64,000 nucleotides of DNA from Gracilaria gracilis. Taxonomy: Eukaryota; Rhodophyta; Florideophyceae; Gracilariales; Gracilariaceae. Numbering within the stretch: position 1 is the stretch's first letter; each line of letters opens with the position of its first letter. The translations under genes were made by a program, and so were the position numbers. Where the stretch lies: the NCBI GenBank assembly GCA_030374805.1, contig JARGSG010000017.1, positions 806,001 through 870,000 on the forward strand, read 5' to 3'. Of the stretch, positions 32,335 to 43,238 are shown piece after piece. Under the pieces are notes generated by a model. The model worked only from the letters and a program-made list of their open reading frames with translations, did no database searches and had not been told where the DNA came from.

Positions 32335-33500
32335 TTACCCTTCTTTTCGAAGTAAATACTCGATCCTCGAGTTTTGTATACGGTGGCCTATAATGGATAT
32401 CTTTGGCTTCGTGTGATGGATTAGTGGTTGGATATCCATTTGCTTTTTATGAAAATGAATCACCATAATAAGGTGTAAGTAAGGACACATGAAATGTGTG
32501 ATGTAACTCTTTGTACTCTTTTGGTAAGAGTAATGTATACGATGAACCAGATTTGGTGGTTCCAATTACTTTGAAAGGACCAATGTATTTGTAAGTGAAC
32601 TTACGTGAACGTCCTTTTGGGATTGCAAGATTCTTAGTCGATAGTAATACATAGTCTCCTAGATTGAAGTATGTATTCTTCCGGGAGGTATTGACGTAAT
32701 CGGCATTTTTTGTGTTTGCCTTTTCAATTGCAATTTGAGCCAGTTTATTGGCGTCATGTATCTGTTTGAGAAACGACTTAGATGCATCGTTTATGGGAGT
32801 ATGCTCCTGATACAATATGTCTGATATTGAGAGTGGATGATGTCCATATTCCGTGTAAAATGGGCTAAACTTAGTAGCATCATTAATAGTATTGTTGTAT
32901 GCATATTCTAATCCAGGTAAATACTTTACCAAATCGCGTTGTGTGTAGGATACATAACAACGAATCATTTCTTGCATTGTTCTAAACATGCGTTCAGTTT
33001 AACCATCTGTTTGTGGGTGGAAGGATGTTGATAAGTTCAATCGGATATTCAGTAGTTTCGTAAGAGAACTCCAGAAATTACTTGTGAATCTTGAGTCTCT
33101 ATCTGATATGATAACACGTGGTAATCCGTGGTGTTTGAATATTTCTCTGTAGAATACCTCAGCAATAATTGGAGCTTTGGTATCTGATTGAAGTGGTATA
33201 AAGTGTACTCTTTTGGTTAACTTATCTATGAATGCCATAACGCCGGTATATTCATTACTTTTTGGTAAGTCGAATGCGAAGTCAATAGATATCTAATATT
33301 ACTTCCCATTTCTTTGTTGGTGGAGGAAATGGTAAGAGTGGTCCTTGCGAGTTTTCATTACTCGATTTCGCCTTTTGGCATCTTTCACATTCGGTAACGT
33401 ATTTTTTAAGGTCTTGTTTAATTGTTTTCCCAAAGTAATGCCTTCCTAATAAAAGCAATGTCTTTTGATAGGATCTGTGTCCTCCTTGTAATGAAACATG
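32335..33500 (-). pseudogene. Element B integrase region
   Basis: Contains AFIDKLTKRVHFIPL, ISDRDSRFTSNFW and STSFHPQTDG of the integrase core, then the C-terminal KYIGPFKVIG and HHTFHVSLLTPY blocks typical of Ty3 integrases. Broken. Confidence 0.75.
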
Positions 33501-33590
33501 GTTATCATGTAGTAATGTTTTTCTAATATTTCCTTCTGCTATACATAGCTTGTTCTCGAAGTATAGTCTTTTTCCAACCCGTTTATATGG

Positions 33591-34221
33591 TTATGTCGGT
33601 TTTTGGAATTGGCTAGAGAAGTGAGGATCATTATAGTACCCTTTTGAAAGCTGGTTCAATGTTTCTTCAGAAATTTTGACTGTAGTGATGTTAAGAAGTC
33701 GTTTAATGACCTCAATAGTTGTCTTTCGTTCTTCTTTATCCTTTCGTGATAAGGCATCTGCTACTTTGTTCTCCTTTCCCTTTATATAACATAAGGTATA
33801 TGGTATAGTCAAATTCTTGCATATATTAAACCCATCGGGCTTGTTTTCTAGACAGAATCTTTTGTGTCTCTAGGTACTTTAAAGGATGATGGTCAGTGTA
33901 TATGATAAATTTCGATCCATGTAGATATGAACGCCACGTTCGTAAAGCGAATATGATAGCTAATAATTCTCTTTTGCCTGTAGCGTAATTCTGTTCTGGT
34001 TCATTGAGTTTTTTTGAAGCATAATCTATAGGTCGTCTTCCAGACTTATCTGTCTGTGATAAAACAGCACCTAATCCACTAGCTGAAGCATCAGTGGTTA
34101 CTTCGTATGTTAGACGTGTATTAGCACATCTTAGTATTGGAGAAGTGGATAAGACACTTTTAAGAGTATTGAAAGCATCATCTTGTTCTTTGCCCCATTC
34201 GAAGGGTACTTTGTCTTCCAC
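33591..34221 (-). pseudogene. Element B RNase H region
   Basis: Contains TTDASASGLGAVLSQ, YATGKRELLAIIFALRTWR and YTDHHPLKYLETQK, the standard Ty3 RNase H blocks, then KGKENKVADALSRK. Broken. Confidence 0.78.
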
Positions 34222-34305
34222 AAGATTACTTATTGGACTTGCTATTTTTGAAAAGTCCTGTGCAAACTTGCGGTAATAATTACATATGCCTAAGAAGTTT
34301 TGTAC

Positions 34306-35034
34306 TTATTTTACGTTTGTTGGGATTTCCCATTGCATTATGGCATTGACCTTTTTTGGGTCTGCTTTTATTCCCTCATTTGATATGATATGTCCTAAGT
34401 ATTCTAGTTCTTGTTTCATGAATGCGCACTTGGAAAGTTTCCCATATAGTTTTCGTTTCCGTAGTACACTTAGTACTCTTCGTATATGTTTGAGGAGTTC
34501 ATTCTTGGTTTTACTGTAGATGAAAATATCGTCTAGATATACCATCACAAACTCATCTAAGTATGGACGTAGTATTGTATTCATTACAGTTTGAAAACAT
34601 CCTGGAGCACCAGTTAATCCAAATGGTGTTACTAGGTATTCGAACAACCCATATCGTGTTCTGAATGCAGTTTTCTCTACATCCTCGGGTTTAGTACGTA
34701 TCTGATTATAGCCTGCTCCTAGATCAAGAGAGGTAAAGTATTTTCCTCCTTGAAGGTGGTCCCAGACTTCGTCTAAACGCGGTAATGGTACTTTGTTTTT
34801 AATTGTTCTTTTATTCAAGGCTCTGTAGTCAATGTACATCCTAAGTCCTCCATCTTTCTTGGGTGTGAACAATACTGGGCTTCCCCACGGGCTAATACTG
34901 GGTCTTATGAATCCTATGCTTAGTAAATGTTCTATTTGTTTCTTCATTTCTTGCAGTTTCTTTGGGGAAAGCTTATACATAGGTCTCATTTTAGGTTGTG
35001 AATCATCCTGTAATTTAATCTCCATTTCCACCAA
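34306..35034 (-). pseudogene. Element B reverse transcriptase region
   Basis: Contains FTPKKDGGLRMYIDYRALN, TSLDLGAGYNQIR, TPFGLTGAPGCFQ and the catalytic MVYLDDIFIYS. It is clearly Ty3/gypsy and clearly different from the RT of element A. Confidence 0.82.
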
Positions 35035-35106
35035 TCTCTTGGGTGGTAATCCTTTCGGGAGGTCCTCCGGGAATACATTCTGGTATTCTTCAAGTATCTT
35101 TTTTAT

Positions 35107-35739
35107 TTATTTATCTTCTGGAATATCTTCTTTGATACTTATGTTATTTACTTGAATGTTTTTCTTTGGTTTAATTACTACGTAGTGTATTTCACTTTGT
35201 TGTTTCTTCACGAGCTGCATAAACATGTGTTTACTTAGAACAAGTTTCTCTTGGGAGTACTGTCGTTTGACAGTTTCTGCGTCCAGAAAATACTTTTTTC
35301 CATTAAGAAGTAAGGTCATGGAGTGTTTTCTCCAGTCTATGTGTGGATTATAGAATTCTAACCAGGTTTGACTGAGAATGACATCATAACCTATTAAATC
35401 CACTATATAAGGGTGGATGTCAAACTTGGCCTCCCCGATCTTAATGAATGAAGTGTTTGAACATTGTTCCAGAGGAACTAATGTTCCATCCGAAAGCTCA
35501 GCTTTGACATCGGTACTTCTTCTTTGGATATTCAATATATCTGCATATTCTTTAGATATGCATATGTCTTCACAACCGCAATCGATTAGAATATTACAGG
35601 GCTCTTTGTGATGATGTGTAGTAGCGTCTCCGTTGTATATTAGTAACTTTGACGCGTGATTTCTTTTTATATTGCAAAATTTTATAATTTTTTTTGTCCT
35701 TTTCGGTTTGTTTCTTCTTGTATTGTACATCGGCCTCAT
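35107..35739 (-). pseudogene. Element B protease region
   Basis: Contains NILIDCGCEDICISKEYADI followed by VILSQTWLEFYNPHIDWR, matching the aspartic-protease domain between Gag and RT in Ty3 elements. Confidence 0.6.
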
Positions 35740-35781
35740 TAGAGTACGTGGGCTTATAGCCTGCTTTTGATGTCCTACTAT

Positions 35782-36500
35782 TTAGTTTTTATGGGCACGT
35801 AGACCCAGATGCACCCAAAGGCGTTTATGCATCCAAGGACGACATCCTTTACGATGACATTTAAAACATAAGTCATCCTTGAGGTGTCTTGATCTTTCTT
35901 GGTTATTCAACCTACTCCTGCCTTGGTAGCGATTTATATTACCAATTTCCATAGGTACGGGTTCATTTCTTCTGTTCCCATTATTGTTATTTCTATTAGA
36001 ATTCCATTGTTTTCGAAATCCCATAATTGTTCCATAGATATTATCCATACGATCTGCCAAGTTCATTGATTTATTCAAGTTGGTTACTCCAGTTCTTTCG
36101 AGTTCAATTCGAATATTATGACGCAAACCTTGTGAATAGTTAAAAAGCTGTTCCTCTATACTCATGTTCCGAACTTGTGGTAGCCATTTATTGAACTCTT
36201 TATTATAATATGAAACAGCACCAAGTCTTCCCACTTGTTTTATGTTTTGAAGCATTTTACGTGCATTTAGTTCTCTGTTTGCTGGTTCCAAATATTCTAG
36301 TAACGTTTTCTTGAATCCTTCATATGTACTTACTTCTGCAGTGTTATTCATATTTACCAGTTCTCACCATTCTAGTGCAGGACCGGTCATAAATCTTACC
36401 GCATACATTATGTCGTCAGGAACGGTTGCGTGAATAATAGCAAATATGTTTTCTGTAGATTATAGAAATCATCTGGCATATCTTCCTGACAACTTTTCGG
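35782..36500 (-). pseudogene. Element B Gag region
   Basis: Contains Retrotrans_gag-like LLEYLEPANRELNARKML and SYYNKEFNKWLPQVRN, and a Cys/His start (LCFKCHRKGCR) where the zinc knuckle would be. Coding character extends upstream. Broken. Confidence 0.65.
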
Positions 36501-36899
36501 GTTTTCCAGAATTTTAGTAACTTACTATTGTGTTCATGATTATGTACCACATTTGTCAAGTGGTTATTGAGCTGCATTACTTGGACGAGCTGTTGTTTTA
36601 AAACATTTACTCTATTTTGTAAGTCACTAATATTTGTATCTATCTTGATGATAAAGATGTAAAATTGTACTTGGATATCTTTTTTTCTACGGTTTGAAGT
36701 AGTTTTTCAATTTTTTCGTTTCACGCTTGTCACCTACTTAGTGTGATATGGTTGCGCTGGTTTATTTCAAGTCTGCTTATGATCGATACAAAAACGGGGG
36801 AAATATTGTGTTATAACACACGTGTACGGTTTTTTCAAAGTCAGTTAGAGCAACAACAATTTCAATTTATTTGAGAAAGTGCACTAGCATCTTACAGTG

Positions 36900-37590
36900 C
36901 AAAAATTTTTTTCAGAAGACTTTTCAGATCTTTGATAAATTCTCGGACTTTGTTATTGTCCGGTACTGAATACTCAGATTTTGCGCGTTTAGGTACAAAC
37001 TTATGTTTAGCTGCGAACTTGTACGCATTTACCACTTCATGTAATTTCTCTTTATGAACCTGCGTTTAAAGATGTATTATATATTCAAAGATAGTTTGGA
37101 ACTTAGTGCCGCAGGACTCACAATATATTTAAAAATAATATAGGTTATTGATAAGGCCTGATAATGAGTGTAGCTTTTATTGTGTTCTTCCTACGTTTGA
37201 AAATTTTTTCTTTGCTTGCAATATGAACAATTCAAATTTTTGTTATCGATTTTAGCCTCTTTGGACTTAGAATTATTTTTTAAGTTATCAACTTTTTCAT
37301 TTCCTTCGGTTTCTAAGAAAGAATCAAATTTATCGTTCTCCAAGTCAGCGAGCTCTATTTTGTTATCAATTTCAGTAGCTTTTTGAATGATATTTTCTTC
37401 AATGTTATTGTCTTCAACTGCTTCCACATTTAATATAAATCTGACTCGAGAAGGAGGTAGTTTGAGACGAGGTATAGTTCTTATGCGGTTTTCATTTTTA
37501 ATTATAAGTATCGTATTGTCTTCTATATTTTGTATCTTACAAGTTTTGTCTTTAGTTTCGTTGTAATTACAATTTTTTGAAAGCTTTTTT
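36900..37590 (-). pseudogene. Element B leader ORFs before gag
   Basis: Between the 5' LTR and gag there are minus-strand protein-like stretches: a 130-odd codon Asn/Glu/Lys-rich frame at 37191-37590 ending near NCSYCKQRK, and a Lys-rich stretch near 36.9-37.06 kb. No family recognised; an extra gene or Gag N-terminal domain is possible. Confidence 0.3.
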
Positions 37591-37651
37591 CACTTTATAT
37601 TTCGCAAATAGAGCAAAGTAGAAAGAAGAAGTATTGGTTAGAATTTTCGAG

Positions 37652-37674
37652 CTATGCTACCAATTGTAATCATC
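37652..37674 (-). other. Element B primer-binding-site candidate
   Basis: Minus strand just inside the 5' LTR reads ATTGGTAGCATAGCTCG, with TGG three bases from the LTR end as expected for tRNA priming. Confidence 0.35.
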
Positions 37675-38056
37675 GTGTGCAGTAGGCGTGTACTTAACTT
37701 AATGTTGTAATGTATATAGTTTTTTGAATATATAAATAAAAGACTATGCTACGATTATGCTCTGATCGCGCTCGCACTGGGTAGGGGACTGTTGATGAAC
37801 TCAAACTTCTTGGGACTGGTCAGGTGCGAGAAGAGTTGCTTGAACTTCTGGGAACAGAAGTCCGAGACGGTTTATATAGCGTAACAAATAGGTAATAGTA
37901 CTACTAAAAAACAAAACTTTACCAATAAAGGCTTTATTCTTACTTTATATACCTCTACAGCACTGATAACTCAGTGACTGTACCAGCTGAGCATATGCGT
38001 GTAGAAGGGGCGAAAGCAATGCTTTCAAGCCCCTTCCAAAATCGCCATAAGCTACA
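37675..38056 (-). repeat. Element B right (5') LTR
   Basis: 382 bp, TGTAAT...GCTACA, followed by target duplication GTAAC. It contains a TTTATATA-type motif near 37870 on the plus strand. Confidence 0.9.
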
Positions 38057-38061
38057 GTAAC

Positions 38062-40463
38062 CTTACCGTATCTACGCATTTCACGATGTGAAATTCACAC
38101 TCCGACCAGTTTGTGTTTCGGGGAAGAAATGGTGAATCGGGTGAATTCAAATTAAATTTCATGTGTGTTAAGTTTAGAACGGGCATCAACTTAGAACATG
38201 ATTGCCTAATCAACTTCATCCGAAAGACTGTGGCTCAAAAGATCAGCCTCATTTGGTGCGGTCATGTGACGAGATTAAGCACGAGGCGTGTTGAAAACTA
38301 CAAAAATGCTTTTAAGGGAGATGAGACTTGTTCGGTTGTTATGTATGTTTCGAAGGCAACAGTGTTACCTGTACTAAATTAGTACAGATAACTGTTGCCT
38401 TCGAAACCGCCAAACAAGGCAGACGAGAACTATCTTGCGACTCCGCAATTAACTGCAGCAAAAAAAATCTGAACTTGGGGATCAAGGAGACCCCAACAAT
38501 CTCATGCTATGGACTGCTCGAATGAACTGTAACGGATGAAGCGAAATATGGGGTATGCCATTTAGCATTCAAAGCACCATGGTATACCAAACAATAAAAC
38601 TGGTGTGCTGGACTAAGAACCAGTCTGCAATTCAAGTGAAGACTCAATTCCTTCACTCGAACTTGGAAAAGTGTACATTTATGGAAGTGGTTGATAATCG
38701 AATAGGGTGTAACGTTTAGAGGTGGGACGATAGAGACAGTATCTGGTATGATAAGTATAGTGTCATACATAACATACGCGCGGCGAGGTGTCATTCTTAC
38801 AGCCACTTCGCTGGAGGCTACAAGGTCGAAACCGGGTAGATATTCACAGCCTTCTCAAGCGGTCTATTGTACATCTGTTACAGTTACGCGCAGGGAGAAG
38901 TAGGGTTGTTGGCGACAGTGCTACAATAGCCCTCTGGGCTCTAATAGTCTTTACTCTCGTCAAGAATTATTTTGGCAACTCCTCGACGTGGATTTTCAGT
39001 ACCGTTGTACTTACCTCTGTAGCGTTCCTTACAAGCTTTTGCATACAAGTGGCCCTCTTAGGCTAACGTTGGGTGGATAACTTCAGCTTAGCTTCTGTCA
39101 TGTGCAAGAGTACTGGTAAAGTTACTGTAGAGCTACTCGTACCGTGTACACATCACTGTGAACTTCACAGTGTGAAGTTAAGTGAGCACAGACGTTGCAG
39201 TTGTGGACTGCAACTGCTTCGCGGCGGTGGAATAATATCTCCATTTCCAAATATCGTGTGTTCTACCTTCGTGGTAACTTACCCTGTAACGAGACCGGTA
39301 TCTAAGCTATAGATATACATTATATGATTTAGCATGGAAGGCACATAGAGTGGGGGATCAAACGCAAGCAATGCGTTCAACATGGGCGTTGGTACTAATA
39401 CTCTGGGTGCGGCAATGGTGGCGTGGCGTGTATGGCTTGCGCATGTCACAAGAGAATGCGAGCTCTCACGAAATTGGAAGCGACAGCAGATCGGTGGAAT
39501 TATAGAACAGATGATGCAGCAACCTTGCGCGGTATATAGACAGGCAGCGAGCGATGTAACCTTGTACTAGAGAGGAAATGCTGTTTGGACAGTGGCGCTA
39601 TTGCGAGAATAAGAAACGGTTAACAGACCATGTTGTCGACGAAGCATGACGATGGTGATGATGATCCTGAATCACATCGGGAGATAGATAACCCTAGTAT
39701 CCGCAGCGAGGAAGTACCTGTACCGTTGTAACTTGGAGCGGAGAAAGATGTTGCAATGACTGGGGGCTTGTCGGCAGTTGGATGTATTCCCGTATCATAG
39801 GGTATGTGGAACATACAGTGAAGTATGCACGCGCAACTTGAGTGGTGCCGTATAACCGCGAAGTTTGAAGACATGTTTGATGGGCTACCTTCGTAACTTA
39901 ACCTATGACCAGTAGTAATTTGGCGCGGAACAAAGATACAAGCGAACGCTTGGAGGTGCGGATGATCCATGACGTGGGGAAGCAACGTTGCTACGGACTG
40001 TCTTCCGGTGGAGCCACCAACTCTGTACATAACTTAAAGCTACCGGCGGACCGAGGGAGCTGCTGCAATGAAGCGGGGGAGGCGGTCGACGGGTCAAACT
40101 GAGCCGCATTTTAGCCCTAACTGCGGTATCTTAGTATGATATGGGCACGCGCAGCTCAACGCGCGGCTGCACATACATTACAAACAGCAATTACGTGTGG
40201 CTCGAGCGGCGGCGGCGCGAAGCGTCAAAGCGGCGGTGCGTTTGAAAGCGACGGCGGCGGCGAATGGCACGTGCGTTAAAGACACGCGTCCGGTGTAGGA
40301 GCGCGCGGCTGCCGACTGCGCGTGGCAGCCGGCGCCTATCATTAGCGCCGAAACGTCTCGCACCGAGCCTTCCCGCGCGTCACGTCGTGGTGGCACCGTC
40401 GCGTGCAGCGGTCGCGTAGCATAACTAAAGCAGCGTCGCCGTGCCCTTCACCGCGCCACCGCC
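38062..40463. other. Intergenic, no supported gene
   Basis: Short ORFs only. None has recognisable domains. The last 300 bp before 40464 become GC-rich with GGC-type triplet runs, probably promoter and leader of the armadillo gene. Confidence 0.5.
38347..38407. repeat. 61-bp palindrome
   Basis: 17-bp perfect outer arms (GTTTCGAAGGCAACAGT and complement) enclose inner arms TGTACTAA/TTAGTACA with a small bulge. It could be a tiny MITE-like foldback or a cruciform/terminator element. Confidence 0.7.
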
Positions 40464-43238
40464 ATGCAACGCGCGCCTCTTGCGGGCTCGCAGTCGTCGC
40501 GCACGCTCATGGATCAGCAAACCGCGCCGCCCGCGCGCGTGCGCCGTCGCCTTCGCTTCGGCTCCTTGCTCTCGCGCCGCTTCTCGCACCTGTTTCCCGG
40601 CAGGAAGGACTCTTCCACTCACCCTTCTTCGTCGCGTCGCCCCTCCTCTCCCGCTGTGGCTCCTGCTGCGCACGGCGAGCCTAGTACGCCCACCTTGCCC
40701 CATATCCATCGCTCTCCCCCGGCCTCGCCGGAGAACGTGCGCTCCGAACCCTCGCATAGGCTCAGCTCACTGCTGGCTGCCGCGCGCTCCGCTGCCGACA
40801 ATGACGACGATTCGGCCCGTAGCGGCGACCGCTCGCTTACAGCGTCGTCGCGGAAGTCCGTCCCCTTGTCTCCGCTCACGGGCACGTCGCCGTCCGACTC
40901 CACTGTCGGGTCGTCCACGCCGTGGTATAGGAAGGACGAGCAGTCTCCATCGCCGGTGAGCTCGCCGCCAAGCGCCCTCACCGTGCGCTTCGAGGCAGAT
41001 AGGATCAAACCTTCTGACCATCTCTTGTCGCAACCCCCGCTTCCCACTAGCCCATCTCCAACGCCTGCCGACAATGGCCCCAACACAACGCCCCCCGTCA
41101 CATTTTCCCCGGACGACTCTCAGATCCAGAGTCCCATGCTCTCTCCACAATCACCGGAGCTTCAGTATGCTCCTTCTCCCGCTCGTGCACCTGTGCATCC
41201 TGATACGTTGAATGAAGAAAGCCGTCAGTCTCTTGTTAGCTCTGACTCGGATTCGGATCAAAGCTTCCCATCTGCTCACAATGAAATCTCTTCACCAAAC
41301 GTCAAAGATCCCACGCCGACAATCTTCTCTCAGCCTCATTCATACAACCAACGACCGGTGCACCGTCGAAGCCCCTTGCGTTCTTCCCATTTGCGATCCC
41401 CGAAGTCCATTGGTGTACCCACCGCGTTGCGCTTCGATGACTTGGATCCTCAGGAGACCACCGCTGCGAAAGCGAGCAGCTCGAACGGCAAACCGCCTCT
41501 CCCACCGTCCAAGGCAGCGCAGCGCCAACGCCCGAAGGTTACAATACTTGAAACACCCACTACCATTCCTGATAGGAGAGACGATGGCCCTCCTTCCGTA
41601 TTAGAGACTGCTGCTCCATTGGATAACTCCCCAGCAGAGGAGTATGCCAGCATCAGTGAACGAGGAGAAAGAGTTGCTATTGCCTTTGAACGTCTGGGTA
41701 AACAAACTGATGAATACCCTGAAACTCCATCAGAGTTGGCTGGCGGTTTGAGCCCGAAGGAAATTCTAATTCCTTTGATCGTAGATTCAATGCGACAGCA
41801 TCGCAGTGATCCCAAAGTGGCTGATCGTGCTTTGACTATCCTCAGACGCTTAACCGTTTCTGAGAACTGTCGAAGATGCATCGGCGAAAATGGTGGCATT
41901 GAGGCCGTCGTGGAAATTATGAGGGCCCATTCGCTACGCTCTGGCATTCAGACTCAAGGTTGCTTGACCTTGGCCAATCTTGCTTTCCGCAACCGCAACA
42001 ACAAAGAGGCGGTAATGAAATGCAGTGGTCTCAAAGTGGTTGTGGGTGCGCTTTCTGTTCATCCAAACGTTGAGCAAATCCAAGCGTGGGGGTGTCTTGC
42101 AATCCGAAACTTCACAAATAGATCGGATGCTGGTGAACAAGAGACTTCTGTTGCATCTGGTGCTGTTGAAGTACTACTGTCTGCACTGGAGAGATACATA
42201 GGCTCAGAAACGGTGCAGAACAACGCATTGATAGCGCTAACCAATATCGCGAGTCGTTCTCCGTATGGCATGGAACGCCTGCGAACAGCGGGAGGTATCC
42301 AGGTACTCGTGTCGTCGTTGAAAGAAAACGTACACTCTCAAAGACTGGCAGAAGTGGGAATGTCGCTCACACGCGTTGTGGCGGAAGACGATCGGAACAA
42401 GGAGCTGTTCGGTCAAGCAGGCGGTATTCAGGCCATGACCGCCATCATGGATACTCATCGCGGGCATTTGGCTATCAGTGTCAAGGGCTGTGCGGCCGCG
42501 AGGCATCTAGCGTTCCGTCGCAAGAATCGCGAGATTATGGGTAGTTGTGGTATAATCAGGTCTATCGTGTGTGTAATGAACGAGTGTACTACTGCTTCCC
42601 CGGACGGGGTATGCTATTTCCTGAAGGCTTTGTGTAATGCTACTTTCGACTCTATGGCAAGCAAGACACTTGCCGGGAGATGTGGGGCTGTTGAGGCTAC
42701 GTTGCGCATCATATCTGACAGTTCGTACAAGGAAGCAGGTCGTGTTGTGGAAGATGCTTGTCGCCTATTGCGTAACCTTCTGGAAGGCGTGTCTCAGAAC
42801 CAGCGCAATATGTTGAAGCACAGAGGAACTGTGCTTGTTTTGGATGCTGCCCGTGTACATGGTGAAGCCCTTGCCGGAGTCGCTGAGCACAGCGTGGCCA
42901 TCTTTGTTAACATGGCAGCAAGTCGTGGTTTCATATCTCAGCTGCAGGAAGGCAGCGGCGACGTTGGTCAACTAGCCAGGAAGCTCCGGAAAGCTCATGA
43001 AGGGAATCCGCGAGTTGAAACGCAAGTGAGTAGTCTTGTTCGCGCTCTTGAAAAAGACGATCGTTCTGTTGCGAGTGTGGGAAGTACCGAGCTTCGCGAT
43101 TGGCGTACAAAGTCGAGCATGGAGCGTGCGCTACGTCCTGTAAGATCCTTGCACAGAGGTCGACATAGTGAAGATCATGAAACACGGCTACAGAGATTGC
43201 GTTCGATGCCTATACCATTGGTTAGAAATCGCAGTTGA
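40464..43238 (+). CDS. Armadillo-repeat protein
   Basis: 924 aa, single exon, ATG in context CCGCCATGC. Residues 1 to about 400 are Ser/Pro-rich and probably disordered, with a basic start (RVRRRLRFGSLLSRRF). From about 430 to 840 runs a solenoid of armadillo-type helices: GGIEAVVEIMRAHSL, TQGCLTLANLAFRNRNNKEA, AWGCLAIRNFTNR, NNALIALTNIASRS, GGIQVLVSSLKE, GGIQAMTAIMDTHR. The Gly-Gly-Ile plus 'LANLA' pattern is the ARM consensus. A basic Arg/Ser tail ends the protein. ARM solenoids bind other proteins, so a scaffold or adaptor role is likely. The partner cannot be told from sequence. Long antisense ORFs over the first kilobase come from high GC content. Confidence 0.88.
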   Translation: MQRAPLAGSQSSRTLMDQQTAPPARVRRRLRFGSLLSRRFSHLFPGRKDSSTHPSSSRRPSSPAVAPAAHGEPSTPTLPHIHRSPPASPENVRSEPSHRLSSLLAAARSAADNDDDSARSGDRSLTASSRKSVPLSPLTGTSPSDSTVGSSTPWYRKDEQSPSPVSSPPSALTVRFEADRIKPSDHLLSQPPLPTSPSPTPADNGPNTTPPVTFSPDDSQIQSPMLSPQSPELQYAPSPARAPVHPDTLNEESRQSLVSSDSDSDQSFPSAHNEISSPNVKDPTPTIFSQPHSYNQRPVHRRSPLRSSHLRSPKSIGVPTALRFDDLDPQETTAAKASSSNGKPPLPPSKAAQRQRPKVTILETPTTIPDRRDDGPPSVLETAAPLDNSPAEEYASISERGERVAIAFERLGKQTDEYPETPSELAGGLSPKEILIPLIVDSMRQHRSDPKVADRALTILRRLTVSENCRRCIGENGGIEAVVEIMRAHSLRSGIQTQGCLTLANLAFRNRNNKEAVMKCSGLKVVVGALSVHPNVEQIQAWGCLAIRNFTNRSDAGEQETSVASGAVEVLLSALERYIGSETVQNNALIALTNIASRSPYGMERLRTAGGIQVLVSSLKENVHSQRLAEVGMSLTRVVAEDDRNKELFGQAGGIQAMTAIMDTHRGHLAISVKGCAAARHLAFRRKNREIMGSCGIIRSIVCVMNECTTASPDGVCYFLKALCNATFDSMASKTLAGRCGAVEATLRIISDSSYKEAGRVVEDACRLLRNLLEGVSQNQRNMLKHRGTVLVLDAARVHGEALAGVAEHSVAIFVNMAASRGFISQLQEGSGDVGQLARKLRKAHEGNPRVETQVSSLVRALEKDDRSVASVGSTELRDWRTKSSMERALRPVRSLHRGRHSEDHETRLQRLRSMPIPLVRNRS

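Larger units (their letters stand above)
21260..38056 (-). mobile_element. Element B: Ty3/gypsy LTR retrotransposon, old, split by element A
   Basis: Its LTRs are at 21260-21415 plus 30865-31099 (left copy, split) and 37675-38056 (right copy). The target duplication GTAAC is at 21255-21259 and 38057-38061. Genes read on the minus strand in the order gag, protease, reverse transcriptase, RNase H, integrase, with extra ORFs at both ends. The two LTRs differ at roughly twenty-odd of about 380 positions (about 6%), so the insertion is fairly old. Most genes are broken; I estimate ten or more breaks. Without element A it would be about 7.3 kb. Confidence 0.9.

Noticed and set aside
40619-41150. 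Antisense ORFs over the armadillo gene
   Set aside because: They come from high GC and few stops on the opposite strand; the plus-strand frame has the ARM domain.
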